DNA from: Argopecten irradians
Lineage: Eukaryota; Mollusca; Bivalvia; Pectinida; Pectinidae
Length of the DNA stretch: 64,000 nucleotides
Direction of reading: 5' to 3'
NCBI RefSeq assembly: GCF_041381155.1
Contig: NC_091147.1
Coordinates: forward strand, 30,539,349 to 30,603,348
The position numbers were made by a program, and so were the translations under genes. This document shows positions 24,226-37,849 of this stretch, piece by piece. How positions within the stretch are numbered: the first letter of the stretch is position 1; the number at the start of each line of letters is the position of its first letter. The notes below the pieces were generated by a model. The model was not told the origin of the DNA, did not search any database, and worked only from the letters and a program-made list of their open reading frames with translations.

Positions 24226-26027
24226 ATGCTTTATATATCTTAAGTTGATGACCCTATGTTAAAAAAAAAATTAAGATGACGTTTTTGTATCAAGCTCACA
24301 TCATTGTTTTAGAGATATAGATGTTGAGAGTGGCAGATGATGGCAAGTTTGTTTTACTTTCAGTGAAATGCATTCAAGCGTCCGGATTACACTTCTCCTT
24401 GAAATGTTGTAGCATTATGTAAGGACAGCCAATGTAACCCTGGGAAATTACCATGATTGATTACACTCCTTTTGGTGGAGTGCTAACAATGTTGACTTCA
24501 AATAAGGGACCTACTAAATTGACATGGTCACACCTTTGTACCAAAGATTTGTTAGCATACACTTGAAGATAAAAATATTAAAAATCTCTTTGTAAGTCAC
24601 TCATCATCACATAAGTTCATTAATATATAATTTATTTGGAATTCTGTATTAGGGCTAACAAATATAGGTCAAAATCATGTAGTATAAAAGTGATTCTCAG
24701 GTCTCTGTGATTTCAAGTTTAATGCTAATAGTACGTATACTGTAAAAGCCACCAATATCACTTTACCACTTTAATTTGATGGATACAAAGTCACAAATTT
24801 TCACCTACCTGTCAATTAAGATCATATACATGTGGGTCATCACTGTATATGTACAAAAAATGTAGAAAGTTGTTTACCATTCTGTTTAACATACTGTAAC
24901 ATTATGTAGCAATGATTGAAATTACCAACACCTTGAGTGTGTAAACGCCAAAATAGGTAAGTTCACTTATAGCTGTTAACCAAGCTGTAAACCAAACTGT
25001 TAACCAAACTCCACCATCAATTTGACTGACACTATTGCCGAGCTGATAAATTTTAATACGACTGGTTGAAACTATTGATTTGTGGTTTTAATGATCTGAA
25101 AGTCCATTCAAGACGCTTGAAGGTATTTCACTGTACATCAGTTAGTTATTAAAACTGAAAATTACTTCCCAGTATACATTAATTAATAAAGTTGTGTAGT
25201 TGAACCTTGGTAACTCAAACTTGCATTACTTAAAAGACCCTGGTTTATTTGAAGTATTTTGTTTGTCCCAACAAAACTTTCCATAACTTTATATTTGAAT
25301 TAGATCTAGTCAATGTTTGGAATAGTAGCATTGCATATGGATCTGGTTAAAGCAATTCACTTTTTATCAGTGTGAACATTCCTACATTACAAGAAACAGT
25401 ATTTCTAATTGACGTCAACACATCTCATTTCATGTAAACAAAAATGGACCCAAAATCATGTCTGAGTTAAAAAAAACTAGAAAGCTTTCTGAAATACTGT
25501 CTAATTTGATAACTGGTGTATTGAAAATGTTTTAAAATGAATATACTATGTCAGTTGTAAAGGTCAACATTGTTTTTTTGAAAATGGAAATGTTTTATTC
25601 TATGATACTCTATTTTAGTGAAATCAAATTTTATCAATTTGTAAATTATTTATGGCCCATTGGTTATAACATTTTCAAATTTTAGTTGTTATTAACTCAT
25701 GCACCCTTGAAAATTCATAATGAACTGTTCTAGCCTTTGAATTTAGAAGAGTTCAAATATGTCTCCAGGGGTAAATGATTTATAAATGATTTAATAAATG
25801 ATTTAATAAATGATGAATGACATTCGCGTAATTTTGAAATTTTAAGTTGTGTTTATTATCTCCTGCCATCAGACCTTCATGTATAGATACAAAGTAATGA
25901 AGGATGAAAACGTAATATTTTATATTAAAGTCCACAGGAATATTTTATTATTGCTACAGAAGTAAGAATTTTGTTAAGATTTGAAGACAATTATTAAATT
26001 GTTCCTAAAAATGGTTGAGTATATCGT
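24226..26027. other. AT-rich intergenic DNA
   Basis: No gene, array or element could be supported. A short direct repeat of AAATGATTTAATA occurs near 25780-25810. Confidence 0.5.
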
Positions 26028-27088
26028 TAGCTCACCTGGTCCGAAGGACCAAGGTGAGCTTATGCCATACCGTGGCATCCGGCGTCCGTCCGTCAACAAT
26101 CTACTTCTTCTCCATAACCGCTTGTCGGATTTCAACAAAATTTGACTGGTAGCATCCTTATGGGCTTCTTACTGAAAATTGTACTAATGATGGGGCTGAC
26201 CCCCCAGGGGCCTGATGGGCGGGGCCAAAAGGGGTCAATTTGGCTATTTCCATTTAACAACTTCTTCTCTGAAACTAAGCATGGGATAGCACCCAAAATG
26301 CAATGGTAGCATCCTTATAGGGTGGGGATTCAAAATTGTACAAATGATGGGGCTGACCTCCTAGGGGCCTGAGGGGCGGGGTCAAAAGGGGTCAATTTGG
26401 CTATTTCCATATAAACGACTTTTTCTCTGAAACTAAGCATGGAATAGCATCCATAATGCATTTGTAGCATCTTTATAGGGTGGGGATTCAAAATTGTACA
26501 AATGATGGGGCTGACCCCCCGGGGGCCTGAGGGGCGGGGTCAAAAGGGGTCAATTTGGCTATTTCCAACTAAACGACTTCTTCTCTGCAACTAAGCATGG
26601 GAGAGCTCTCATAATGCAATGGTAGCATCCATATAGGGTGGGGATTCAAAATTGTACTAATGATGGGACTGATCCGCCCGGGGGCTGAGGGGCGGGGTCA
26701 AAAGGGAGCAATTTTTGCTGTTATCATATAAACAACTTCTTCTCTGCAAATCAGCATGGAAGAGCACTCATAATGCAATAGTAGCATCCTTATAGGATGG
26801 GGATTTAAAATTGTACAAAGTATAGGGCTGACTCCCTGGGGCCTTAGACGTGGGGCCAAAAGTGTCAATTTGGCTACTATTTTCATATAAATTCCTTCCT
26901 CTCTGAACCTTTGTATTGGATAGCATATTTTTTTGATATCTATAGCATTATTTTATGGTTGTGTTTCAAAATAAAACAAATTTTGGAGTCAATTTTACTA
27001 ATTTTTCTAATTGTATGAGTCTTTGTGATATTACAAAAAACAAAAGAAAAACCAGGTGAGCGATTCAGGCCCTCTGGGCCTCTTGTTA
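26028..27088 (-). mobile_element. Family II-related hairpin-ended element (reverse orientation)
   Basis: The left boundary TAGCTCACCTGGTCC-GAA-GGACCAAGGTGAGCT forms a long hairpin and the right boundary has AGGCCCTCTGGGCCTCTTGTT, the inverted family II left end. The body has about five units of roughly 150 bp built around GGGGTCAATTTGGCTATTTC and GATGGGGCTGACC, different in sequence from the other family II cores. The same ends around an unrelated core suggest core replacement or deep divergence. Confidence 0.8.
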
Positions 27089-27535
27089 AGACTTCACATA
27101 GCGATAAGCCACTTTAAATTTTTTTTTAAAGAACAGTCTAACTTCACTAGCCAATGGGATACTTTCTCCCTGTTTCACTAGCGAAGTTGAGAACAGCCAG
27201 GACAAATATTTTTCATAATTCTGTATATACCGGTAATTCAGTTTATAAAATGAACATTCCATAAGAAACAAACTTTGATCAAAATTCTTAGTTCAAATAT
27301 TGTTTTTCTATCCCTGGAAATAGCTTAATTGGTTTGTTAACAGGTAAAAACTTGCCTGGAAATAGCTTGGTTTGTTTACTGTTAAAAACGTGCCTGGAAA
27401 TAGCTTGGTTTATTTGTTTACTGGTAAAACTGGCCAATCTGGGCAGCCATGAGTGAGCTGTCTAACTGTATAGTGTAAGCGGATACTCACAGGAATTGGT
27501 CATTCATCTGGCAGTTCTATATGTATAGCCCACAT
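27089..27535. other. Spacer with a small direct repeat
   Basis: About three copies of CCTGGAAATAGCTTGGTTTG occur at about 27315-27425. Nothing else is supported. Confidence 0.45.
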
Positions 27536-27840
27536 AATGTTGACTGTATGTTTAGCCTATATATTTATATGTAGACTACATGTATAACCTATATATCTAT
27601 ATGTAGACTATATGTATAGTCTATATATTTATGTGTAGACTATATGTAAAGCCTATATATCTATATGTAGACTACATGTATAGTCTATATATTTATATGT
27701 AGACTACATGTAAAGCCTATCTATTTATGTCAACTACATGTATAGTCTATAACTATATGTAGACTAGAGTCTTATATATGTAGACAATATGTATAGCCTA
27801 TATAGTTATATGTAGACTATATATATAGCTTATATTCTAA
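27536..27840. repeat. TA-rich minisatellite (about 30-31 bp)
   Basis: Roughly ten degenerate units of the type CTATATATCTATATGTAGAC plus TATATGTATAG. It abuts the 30-bp CCAAT minisatellite directly. Confidence 0.75.
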
Positions 27841-27844
27841 ATAT

Positions 27845-29010
27845 TGGTTCTGACCAATCACTGTGAAATGTCTAGTGCTCTGACCAATTACTGTGAAGTG
27901 CTCAGTGTTACTTCTGACCAATCAAGGTGAAGTGTCCCGAGGTCTGACCAATCACAGTGAAGTGTCCCGAGTTCTGACCAATCACTGAAGTGTCAAGTGT
28001 TCTGACCAATCACTGTGAAGTTTCCAGGGTTACTTCTGACCAATGACGGTGAAGTGTCCACAGCTCTGACTAGTTTGTGTGAAGTGACCTAAGGTCTGAC
28101 CAGTCACTGTGAAGTGACCAGTGTTTTGACAAATCTCTGTGAAGTGTCCTGAGGTCTGACCAATCACTGTGAAGTGTCTAGTGTTCTGACCAATCAAAGT
28201 GAAGTGTCCCGAGGTCTGACCAATCACTGTGAAGTGTCCAGTGTTCTTACCAATCACTGTGAAGTGTCCACTGTTCTGACCGATTATTGTGAAGTGTCCA
28301 GAGGTCTGACCAATCACTGTGAAGTGTCCCAAGGTCTGACCAATCACAGTGAAGTGTCCCAAGGTCTGACCAATCACAGTGAAGTGTCCTGAGGTCTGAC
28401 CAATCACTGGGAAGTGTCCCAAGGCCTGACCAATCACAGTAAGTGTCTCGAGGTCTGACCAAAACTGGGAAGTGTCCAGTGTTCTAACCAATCACTGTGA
28501 AGTGTCTAGTGTTCTACCCAATCACTGTGTACCGGTAGTGTCCCAAAGTCTGACCAATCACTGTGAAGTGTCCAGTGTTCTAACCAATCACTGTGAAGTG
28601 TCCCAAGGTCTGACCAATCACTGTGAATTGTCCCAAGGTCTGACCGATCACAGTAAGTGTCTCGAGGTCTGACCAATCACTGGGAAGTGTCCAGTGTTCT
28701 GACCAATCACAGTGAAGTGTCTCGAGGTCTGACCAATCTCTGTGAAGTGTCCAGTGTTCTAACCAATCACTGAAGTGTCTAGTGTTCTAACCAATCACTG
28801 TACCGGTAGTGTCCCAAAGTCTGACCAATCACTGTGAAGTGTCCAGTGTTCTAACCAATCACTGTGAAGTGTCCCAAGGTCTGACCAATCACTGTGAAGT
28901 GTCCAGAGTTCTGACCAATCACTATGAAGTGTCTAGTGTTCTGACCAATCACTGTGAAGTGTCCAGAGGTCTGACCAATCACTTTGAAGTGTTGAGTGAC
29001 CAATCGCTGT
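27845..29010. repeat. 30-bp CCAAT-box minisatellite
   Basis: About 38 units of TCTGACCAATCACTGTGAAG plus TGTCCCGAGG, period 30 bp. Since 30 is a multiple of three, decapeptide-repeat frames stay open on both strands (for example 153 codons at 28030-28491 on the minus strand), but these are artefacts. Most units contain CCAATCA, the NF-Y recognition core. Confidence 0.93.
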
Positions 29011-29480
29011 GTTCAGGATATCACCACAGCCTTATTGTATGTGCATGTGTGTAGTATGTTATAAATCTGTTTAATAAATTAGAGGCAATAAAGAGAATGT
29101 CAACTTACATCAATATATCTTATTACATATCACCTGCCACTCACTTGTGTTCAGCTTTCATGGGCGCGTCTGTCTGTACATTCTTTAAATTCTATGTATT
29201 AAGTTCTACATGGATTGTATACAAATTTGGCCAGAAACATCCATGGGGGAAGGCAAACAAGTTTGTATAAATTTTGCTCTGACCCCCGACCCCCCCCCCC
29301 CCCCCCCCCAGGGGCAGACCCAATAGGGGAATAGAGGTAATTTTTAATGTGTAACAGTTTGCTAACCAATTTGCTGAACATCCTGGGGAAGGGAACAGAA
29401 TTTGTATATTTTTTGGTCGTCCCCTGGAGCGCCCATCTACCGTTTTGACTGTTCATTGGACTTTTGTAATTCAGTTGATC
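29010..29480. repeat. Error-rich duplicate of the following segment (with family II fragment)
   Basis: From TTCAGGATATCACC onward, this segment matches 29497-29990 in order, but lacks scattered single bases throughout (for example AGTATGTTATAAATC against AGTATTGTTATAAATC). It includes a poly(C) tract at about 29284-29310 inside a family II monomer. Loss of isolated bases suggests an unpolished long-read contig end, not evolutionary divergence. Confidence 0.7.
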
Positions 29481-29496
29481 TATTGATGTGCATTTG

Positions 29497-29990
29497 TGTT
29501 CAGGATATCACCACCACAGGCCTTATTGTATGTGCATGTGTGTAGTATTGTTATAAATCTGTTTTAATCAAATTAGAGGCAATAAAGAGAATGTCAACTT
29601 ACCATCAGTATATATCTTTATTACATTAGCTCACCTGGCACACCTCACCTTGTGTTCAGCTTATCTCATGGCGCGCCGTCTGTCTGTCAACATTTCCTTT
29701 AAATTGCTAGTAGTATTAGAGTTCTACATGGATTGTATACAAATTTGGCCAGAAACATCCATGGGGGAAGGCAAACAAAGTTTGTATAAATTTTGCTCTG
29801 CCCCCCCCCCCCCCCCCCCCCCCCCCCAGGGGCAGGACCCAATAGGGGAAATAGAGGTAATTTTTAAATGTGTCAACAGTTCTGCATAACCAAATTTGGC
29901 TAGAAACATCCTCTGGGGGAAGGGGAACAGAATTTGTATAGTTTTTTGGCTCTGTCTCCCTGGAGCGCCCTATCTACCCGTTTCTGAATC
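29497..29990. mobile_element. Truncated family II element with poly(C) tract
   Basis: GCTCACCTGGCAC at about 29630 is a family II terminal hairpin arm. It is followed by CGTCTGTCTGTC, one to two monomers (CAAATTTGGCCAGAAACATC) and a C-run at about 29802-29827 where other copies have CCCCCTGGGGG. The left-end hairpin is missing. Confidence 0.65.
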
Positions 29991-31525
29991 TGTTAAAGGC
30001 TGTTTTCGTTTATATGGTTGGACTGTTTGTAATGTAATTATTTCAAGTTTGAATTCTAATTGATGTGCAGATTTTGGTATGGACATATGAAGGATTTGTC
30101 AAGGCTCATCTGAAAACAACATAAAACCACCAGGTATATAATTTGTGTTTACACAGTGTGGGCCATATGGAAGATTAGCTCCGTGCTAAATATGCTACCC
30201 TCAATAAATAAAGTATTATTATTATTATATTACAAGCTAACCGATACTTACATTATATATATCATTGGCTTCTTAGGTAAAATATGTGTTCTCGTTTAAA
30301 TATCACATAAGTATATATAACAATAATGACAATAAAAAAGCTAACCTAATTTTATAACAGATACGTATAATTCATTTTTCACAAAAAAATAATGCGGGCA
30401 GCCACTTGAAATATCATGATACACACGTGCATATCAAAAGTTATCCAATACTTTTAAATGACATACGTATCAAATTACTAATAAACGTTTCTGTCATAAT
30501 TTGCGTGCCCCTGTGTTTTGGCTGAGGTGACCAAGATTGCATTTTACTGGTGTATGTAAATAATGAATGTACTTGCAATATTTCCAACGTTGGAATTTTT
30601 ATTTTGCTATAATTAATATCGATGCCGCCACCGTTTGTGCGATGAGATGAGGAGTTGTTGCCGAGTCATCTTGGTTTTCACTGTCGACACCAAAATGAAA
30701 CTTGTATTGTAAAATAGTGAACGTGTATTAGGGGCAATCCATGTAATCTCGGACAGGCATATAAACTCGGACGTTTGGTATTAAAGCACTGTTTCATTCC
30801 ATATCTTCCTTGTTTTGTTGGTTTTTGGCGAGGATCACCTCGCCATTGTGATCGTGGTTGCAAAATTCTCATTCAGTCAATTTCCTCAATATGATTGGCT
30901 TAGAACTTGCTCGCAGATACTAGCGCTCCTAACGGCAGTGTATTCAACAACTTTGATTTTACCGGGAATTTTAAATAGCAAATTTTGAATATGAAAGTTA
31001 CTGAAATAAGCGTATCTGTAATGTTGAAATAGGAGAAGTAGATAACTGCTTTCATATCCTTACCATATACACTATCCAAATGATCTTAGGTTGGAAAATT
31101 TTCACTTGAATTGTTTACAATGTATCTAGACTTTCCGTCCCGAAAATGTTGTTAACAATGCATGAAGACGTTTCGTCCCGAAAATGCTTCGCTTCGCCCC
31201 ACGCGTTTTGTCCCTACTAGTGACAATTATCCCGCAACGGAAAAAATGAAATCAATGTTTCACCTCAAACATCAAAATTTTTACAATAATGATTTTTGTA
31301 ATTTGAATCATATTAGTTCGGGAGCAAATAAATCTCAGGACGAAATGGATATTTGTTTATCACGGCTGCGTTATGCCACATGTACGTGTAAATCCACAAT
31401 GGAAGAAAGACAACTCTAAGAAAATTTAGGATAAACTTTGTTAAACTGATCAAATAGCGCGTGAGAGACGATGAACATTTTCTAAATGTCCAAGCTGGCG
31501 TAATCTTCCAACTTACGGCAGTTAA

Positions 31526-34434
31526 GGTATTTTTCTGGTGAGGTTTTTGACGTGAACAGATCCGTGTAAAGGGACGTAACTCTTTAGCAACATTACTATG
31601 ACGTAAAACATTTTTTAAATATCTTTTTGTTATTTTGGTGTTTATTGTTAAAATATAAACTAAATATGATGTTTCCATGAAGTCAAAAGTGTTTATTTTT
31701 AGTTTTAGTGAAGAATAGTATCATTTTACGACATATCGTACATCGGCGCAATGACCGGAAATGTAAACAATGTCGGACGAGTTTTCATGTGTGTGGTGAG
31801 ATTGACGTCTTTCAGTCGTCTTTAGCAGGATAATATAGACTCAGTGCACTTGTTATATAACACTAGAAGAAAGACAACCACGAGACACCAAGAATTAGTG
31901 TATCATGGAACTTTGATCACTTTAATTAAAAGCAAACTGACTGGTGACTAACCGGACAGACCAACTTGCAGTCGGACGGTCGAGCTCATGATTATAAACT
32001 CGTCAACTGGACAGCTGCCCTGGTATATGTTGACTGAGGATCATGCTGATGATTTACGACAGTGTGTTTGGTGATACAGTTGCTGAAAATGAGCCTTGTC
32101 TGACATCGATATCACGCAATTGCCTCTTCTAAGTACCTAGTACTTACCAGCTTATAATACTGACTGTTCATCTTAGGCTAACAAGTTATTCAAAGTGGCA
32201 AGATCTTCCAACTGACGGCAGTAAATAAGGTACATTGTAAATGTAAATATATTTACATCTTTATTGCATTATCTAAACACAATTATCAAATGCAGTATAT
32301 TAACCATGTTTAAAACACTTATTTATTCTATAGCTAACATATTGTACATTGCATATCCCCATCAGCCCCTCCACACATTCAGTTCAAGTACAGTTGCAAG
32401 TACATGTACAATGTGCACACATTCATTTATCAGATTTAGATCTATAATATATAAATGATACTAGATTAGGGTATTAAGAAAAGAATGAAAACTTGTTTAT
32501 CTCTTATTTTTTTCTGAACTGATATTGTTGTAAAATTTATGAAAGTAACAAATTATATTTCTTTGGCACATGAAAGGCCTACATGATACACATCTGTACA
32601 TGTATGTTCTCAATTTTATATTACAGAATGGCTGCAGGCACTTCACAGTATTATTCGACTAGGAACCACTCCAGGAGCAAATTTGTGTTCAACATGTGTG
32701 TACAAGAGGAAATGAAAATTCTGTGACCAAAAACATTTTCAGTTTTGGTACTCTAACAATTAATTAATCATAATGGTGTAAAATTTTCTTGGACATGTGT
32801 CATACACATAATGTGAAAGAGGTATATATACCTGGTTATGTTATCAGGTGAAATTCTATTATGTGAAATAAATAAATAAATAATGCAGTATTGTGTTAGC
32901 TTCTTTCATGTTGGATATATAGACATGAACTGTACATGTGTAATATAAGAGGAGCAGAAAAAATACATGACAAGACATGGGTTCCAATCTTGGATCTCAA
33001 ATTTACAGATAAACTACTGTACCTAAAACCGATCCAGAACCATTACACATGTATAGGAATAGTCTTGATTAAATTTCTTATTCCTGCCAATGAAGGCAAT
33101 TTCTGGTGCAAAATCACTGACATATTGTACCTCTCGCATAAAATGTAAATATATGAATATACATATTAAACATGTATACTATATACATATGTATAAGAAA
33201 AATAACAACAACAACAACAAAATTTCTTGCTAGCACTTTTGTTGTGTCGTGATTGACAACTCTTTATATATACCTGGCATATACTTGTTAGCTGTAATGT
33301 GGAGTAAATTAAACATGTGTTGATTAATTATTTATGTATACTAGTGAACTGGATACAGAAGTCTGAAGCAGATGTGAAATGGAATTGAAATGATTTATAG
33401 AATTTCTTACTACTTATAAATTCACTATTCACATCAAATTTAAAATTGGATATTTCTTCTCTGACCTTAGTTATGGTATTACACCATTCATTCTTCTTGT
33501 GAAAACAATAAAATAGTAAATACATATAGGTGAAATTAAAAAAAAAACTATTGAAAGAATTGCTTTTATTAAATTAACATATTCAACATACTCAAATAAT
33601 TATAAGTATGTAAAATAAATTTTGATATCATAACTAGGACGGTAGGACCTGTACTTTGTGGTTCTGTCAGTTGATAAATGTGGCAAAATTTATTATTATA
33701 TATGATTTCTATTTGTAGCTAAAAAACAATATAATTTTTGAAAAAAAAATATATTAATTATATGCTATTACTATATTGGAAGAATAAAAAATGTTTTTTG
33801 CTATGTTTGCATTAATTTGGATGCGCTCCAAATGAATAGCAATGTTTTTTTGGAAATTGGGCCAGGGGAGATAACTCTGCCATTTTTTGGTTTCTCTTTT
33901 GTCATCATTATTTCTAAAGTTTCAACACCAACCTATTATTTTTTATTCAAATATTTGTTCGTTTAGGTCTCTTTTATCATGTGAAAAATTTTGGAGAATA
34001 TGTATTTACAACAATTTGGATAAATTTTAGTTAAAACGCTGAAATAATGTATTTAAATCATGCGATACATGATCAATCATTCCCGGATGAAAATATGAAA
34101 CAAATAGCAACACATGCATTTTCATTGACAATTTTTTGCTCAAACTTTGTCAATGACATAGTCATGAATCAATTTGAAGAAGAAGAAAAATAACCTGATA
34201 CTTATATTTTGTTTATTTTAATAATTATTATTCATAATTTAATTTTTCATGGATAATTGATGAAAAAAGCTTAAATTAGTAACCATTTTCAAGATGCTAT
34301 AGAGAAAAAAAAAGCACACCAACATATATTTTTTATTGCATTTTTTTGTTTGTCTATAACCCCTCTTTCAAAAAAGTCATAAGAGAAAAAACTGTATTTA
34401 CAAGAAATTTTTGACCCCTCAGCAGAATACATCC
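31526..34434. mobile_element. TTAA-flanked element inserted in unit A
   Basis: Compared with copies B and C (CAGTTAATAAGGTATG), copy A is split at TTAA. TTAA lies on both sides (31522-31525 and 34435-34438). The inner ends are loosely inverted: GGTATTTTTCTGGTGAGG on the left and GTATTCTGCTGAGGGGTC read inward from the right. No transposase is seen, so it is non-autonomous. It contains at 32627-32760 a block related to 37166-37275 and 49348-49455. Confidence 0.65.
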
Positions 34435-34970
34435 TTAATAAGGTATGAATATTTACCACATCCATAATTATCGATAATTTTATAAGCACATGTATACATT
34501 ATCAGATTATATATACATATTAAAGCACGTATAGAGGTTGTCACTAAAAACATTTTAGCCACTTTCATCACATGTAGGCCTACAGGAGCTTGACGTTCTG
34601 ATAATATATATAACGTATTCAGTAAACTACGTAATTAACGAAGTATTTTTGGTCCGAATGACAAAAATCATACATAAAATGTTCGTATAACTCGAAGTGA
34701 GATTTTTTTGGACTACTTCATTTGTAGGTCGATGAAAATGCCGATTTCTTTTTCATAATTCTTCCGTAGAACGGCACTTAAAAAACTGTTTCAATCTACA
34801 ACAAACGTGGAGAAAACGGTTAAATGTTTAGCAATTATCCTGAGTTATATTTTATCAACAATCATCAGAGATTAGTAATTAAAACTTACATAAACATACT
34901 CCCGATTATCACTTGCATTGTGTGATCACTCGAGCGGAACTAATCTCTACCACCTGGCACAGTCTTACAA

Positions 34971-36785
34971 AGGGGTGTTCTCTGAACGCCAACATATTTA
35001 TCAACAACAGGTAGGTGTTGTTTTAGGAAACAATAGGAAGGCAATTATATACTGTTTCATATAAGCTGTCTTTATTTTCACCTGTAAAGTCACTTGAGAT
35101 TTACCTGTATTTCAATCAGTATCATAGGTAACATTGGTGGGTTTTGGATAAAAATTCCTTCAATATATTCCGTATTATATACAACGTAAATTATTAATCA
35201 AAGATATAATCAGTGCTTTAATATGCTAAGAATTAATATGGAGCTACATGTGGATTATTAAGAACGATGCATTTTGAGTTCCAGGTGAAATATTTGCGCA
35301 TGATTTCTCTTATCGCATAGACGTACACCGTGAAGTATTTGGTTAGAAAATGAGTGGAGAAAAACAATATCACACAAAAGTTTAAATTAATATTGTCGGA
35401 AATTTTGACCTGTTGCAATTGATTATAGTTTAAGTTGGTAATCTATTGAAGCCGACACAAACACACATTATGATGTTTTATAAACATTGGTAATAATATA
35501 TCATTGGGGTTTAATGCTCTATATGTATTTTTGATACAAAATATTTTTAGAAGTCACTTAATAATGTAAAAATACTAAATGAAATGAGATTGAAGACTGT
35601 TGCTTAGGGTCTTAACCATATTCATTTTAATACACATTATAGATGTTAATGTTGCAATACTGGCAAAATTATTTCAAGTCCATATGTTGAAGGTCTTGTA
35701 ATTCTCAAAATGTTGCAAACTTTTAGTGCTCAGAATACCAAATTAACAGTTTTCTATTTTTTTCTGTTTAAAGATTATAGTACATATACCAATTTGTATC
35801 TAGTAACAATGTTTGACCGAAATTCAACCATAGGAAAGAACTTTATATGTTATTTCTAACATGCACAAAAATATATAATTTTACTGCGCTGTTAACGGAC
35901 AACAGTTTAATTATTGGGTGCTTTTTTGCTATAATGATATACAAATGTACATGTACATTTACATTATAATGTAACATCACGCTGATCTAGAAATACCATC
36001 TTAGGATAAGAAAGCAGGAAAATTATATAATTATGATAAATGATGCATCCTAATGCAACTTTCAAAATATATTGTATGTTCTGTTAACTTAAAAAGGTCA
36101 GTCAAGTACAAGTAAAATTTGGAAATCATATTTGACATAAATTCACTTACTCTTTGGTAGGTTATTAACGCAGATGTTACATGTACATGTACTATATATG
36201 TATATAAGGTCACTTAACAGACATATATGGAAGACCTTGTGGAAATATATCACTTTTCAACAGGCAAAAGGCTTATATTATTTTAAACTTTTAATCAAAT
36301 TAGTGTTACACTAAGTTGAAACTGGATAATTCCTTTTTGGATTTTTTCTTTGATATTACTGAATGGTAAAGTTACTTCCATGTGAAATAAGTTTCAAAGA
36401 ATTTTGCTTGATTTTAGTATCAATCTATTGAAAATCTAATGAGATTTATACCAGAGATTTTAGATATATCAAGGAAATCTTTAAAATTCTTGAAATAAAA
36501 TCATTGTGAATTTAATTTAATTTCATTCATAGATTCTATTGTTATATTTTCATAGATATTAACAGAAACATATATTATGTATATATGTATCTGATATTAA
36601 ATATGAACACTTATTGAAATGAAAATTAATCAATATACACTTAGATAAGTATCAACACAGGTAACTTTTACAGGTAAATTTACCTGTGGCATTGGGTCTG
36701 CCTTTAGGAAAAAGACTATAACCACTGTCACAACAAACTACCCTACAGCTAAATCCAAAATGTTGGCGTTCAGAGATACACCCCT
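34971..36785. mobile_element. 1.8-kb TIR element inserted in unit A
   Basis: The terminal inverted repeats begin AGGGGTGTTCTCTGAACGCC and, from the other end, AGGGGTGTATCTCTGAACGC, about 25 bp with one indel. A 5-bp target duplication TACAA lies at 34966-34970 and 36786-36790. The interior is AT-rich and has no transposase. The same site in copy B is occupied by the LINE at 43599-48889. Confidence 0.85.
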
Positions 36786-37849
36786 TACAAATGCAATCAC
36801 ACAAAAGCCTACACGATCACTGTTTTTAGTGCGATTACATCTTTGAGTATAAACAATACTAGTTCTTTGAACTTTTTACTCGGCAAAATAAACTTATCAC
36901 CGTGCCCATGCACACATGCATATGCATATACTTATGCTTCTGTGTGCACATTATCAGATACATTATATGACAACTGCTGTATTACAATCAATTTATGAAG
37001 GACAAAACTCCAAAGAACAGGAGGACTAAAGAACAACAGAAAATAAATTTCAATAATATTTACTCTAAACTGGTATTGTTATTAATAAAAAAAAAGTTTA
37101 ATTATATGATATTAGCCTTTTCGGTAATTACTCTGTTAATACATTTATTGTTTTCTTATGTTTTACAGAATGTCTACATGCAAGTATCATTTCAATTGGA
37201 ACCAGTCCAGGAGAAAAAATGTGTGAACAAAATGAAAGAAATCATTTTCAACTGTGGTAGCTTAGTACTGTAATAGTTTTTGATATGAAAATAATTACTA
37301 TCATCATATTCAAATTCCATATATATAATACATTTAATGTTGTAAACATTTTTGATCCAAATAATTACCATCATCATCTTCATTCCATATATACAATACA
37401 CATTAGTGTTGTGATTTGTGAACTTTACTTTAATTTGCATATACTTGGTATTTGTTTATTTTCTATGACATCTACATGCTTGAAATAAAAAGAATAAATA
37501 AAACATTTAATTTATAACACAATATGACATTAGTTGTTAATATTTTTAGAAAACATATTAAGATTATTGTTAATAATACACTAATCATCATATTCGGCGT
37601 ACTTTATTCAAAATAAATTAGATATTAATTTGCATAACACAGGTTGTCTTATGTTTTCCCTCCTTGACTATCAATCTTCTCTGATCACTCTGAAAATGGT
37701 GATTTTACCTTTTTCGGTCGCCACATGAACTGCATTAAATCAATTATATCCAATTCAATGAGACAACTGCATTTATTATAACGCTGTAAGGCAATTCTGC
37801 AAGATCAGCTTACATTGTTAATTTACATTGAACATATACATGCACAGTA

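Noticed and set aside
28030..28491. 153-codon minus-strand decapeptide-repeat protein
   Set aside because: It comes from the 30-bp minisatellite; similar frames are open on both strands, so there is no coding signal.
36995..37273. 92-codon frame with a hydrophobic segment in unit A
   Set aside because: The paralogous block in unit B (about 49175-49455) does not keep the frame, so coding is unlikely, although the TTTTACAG junction is conserved.
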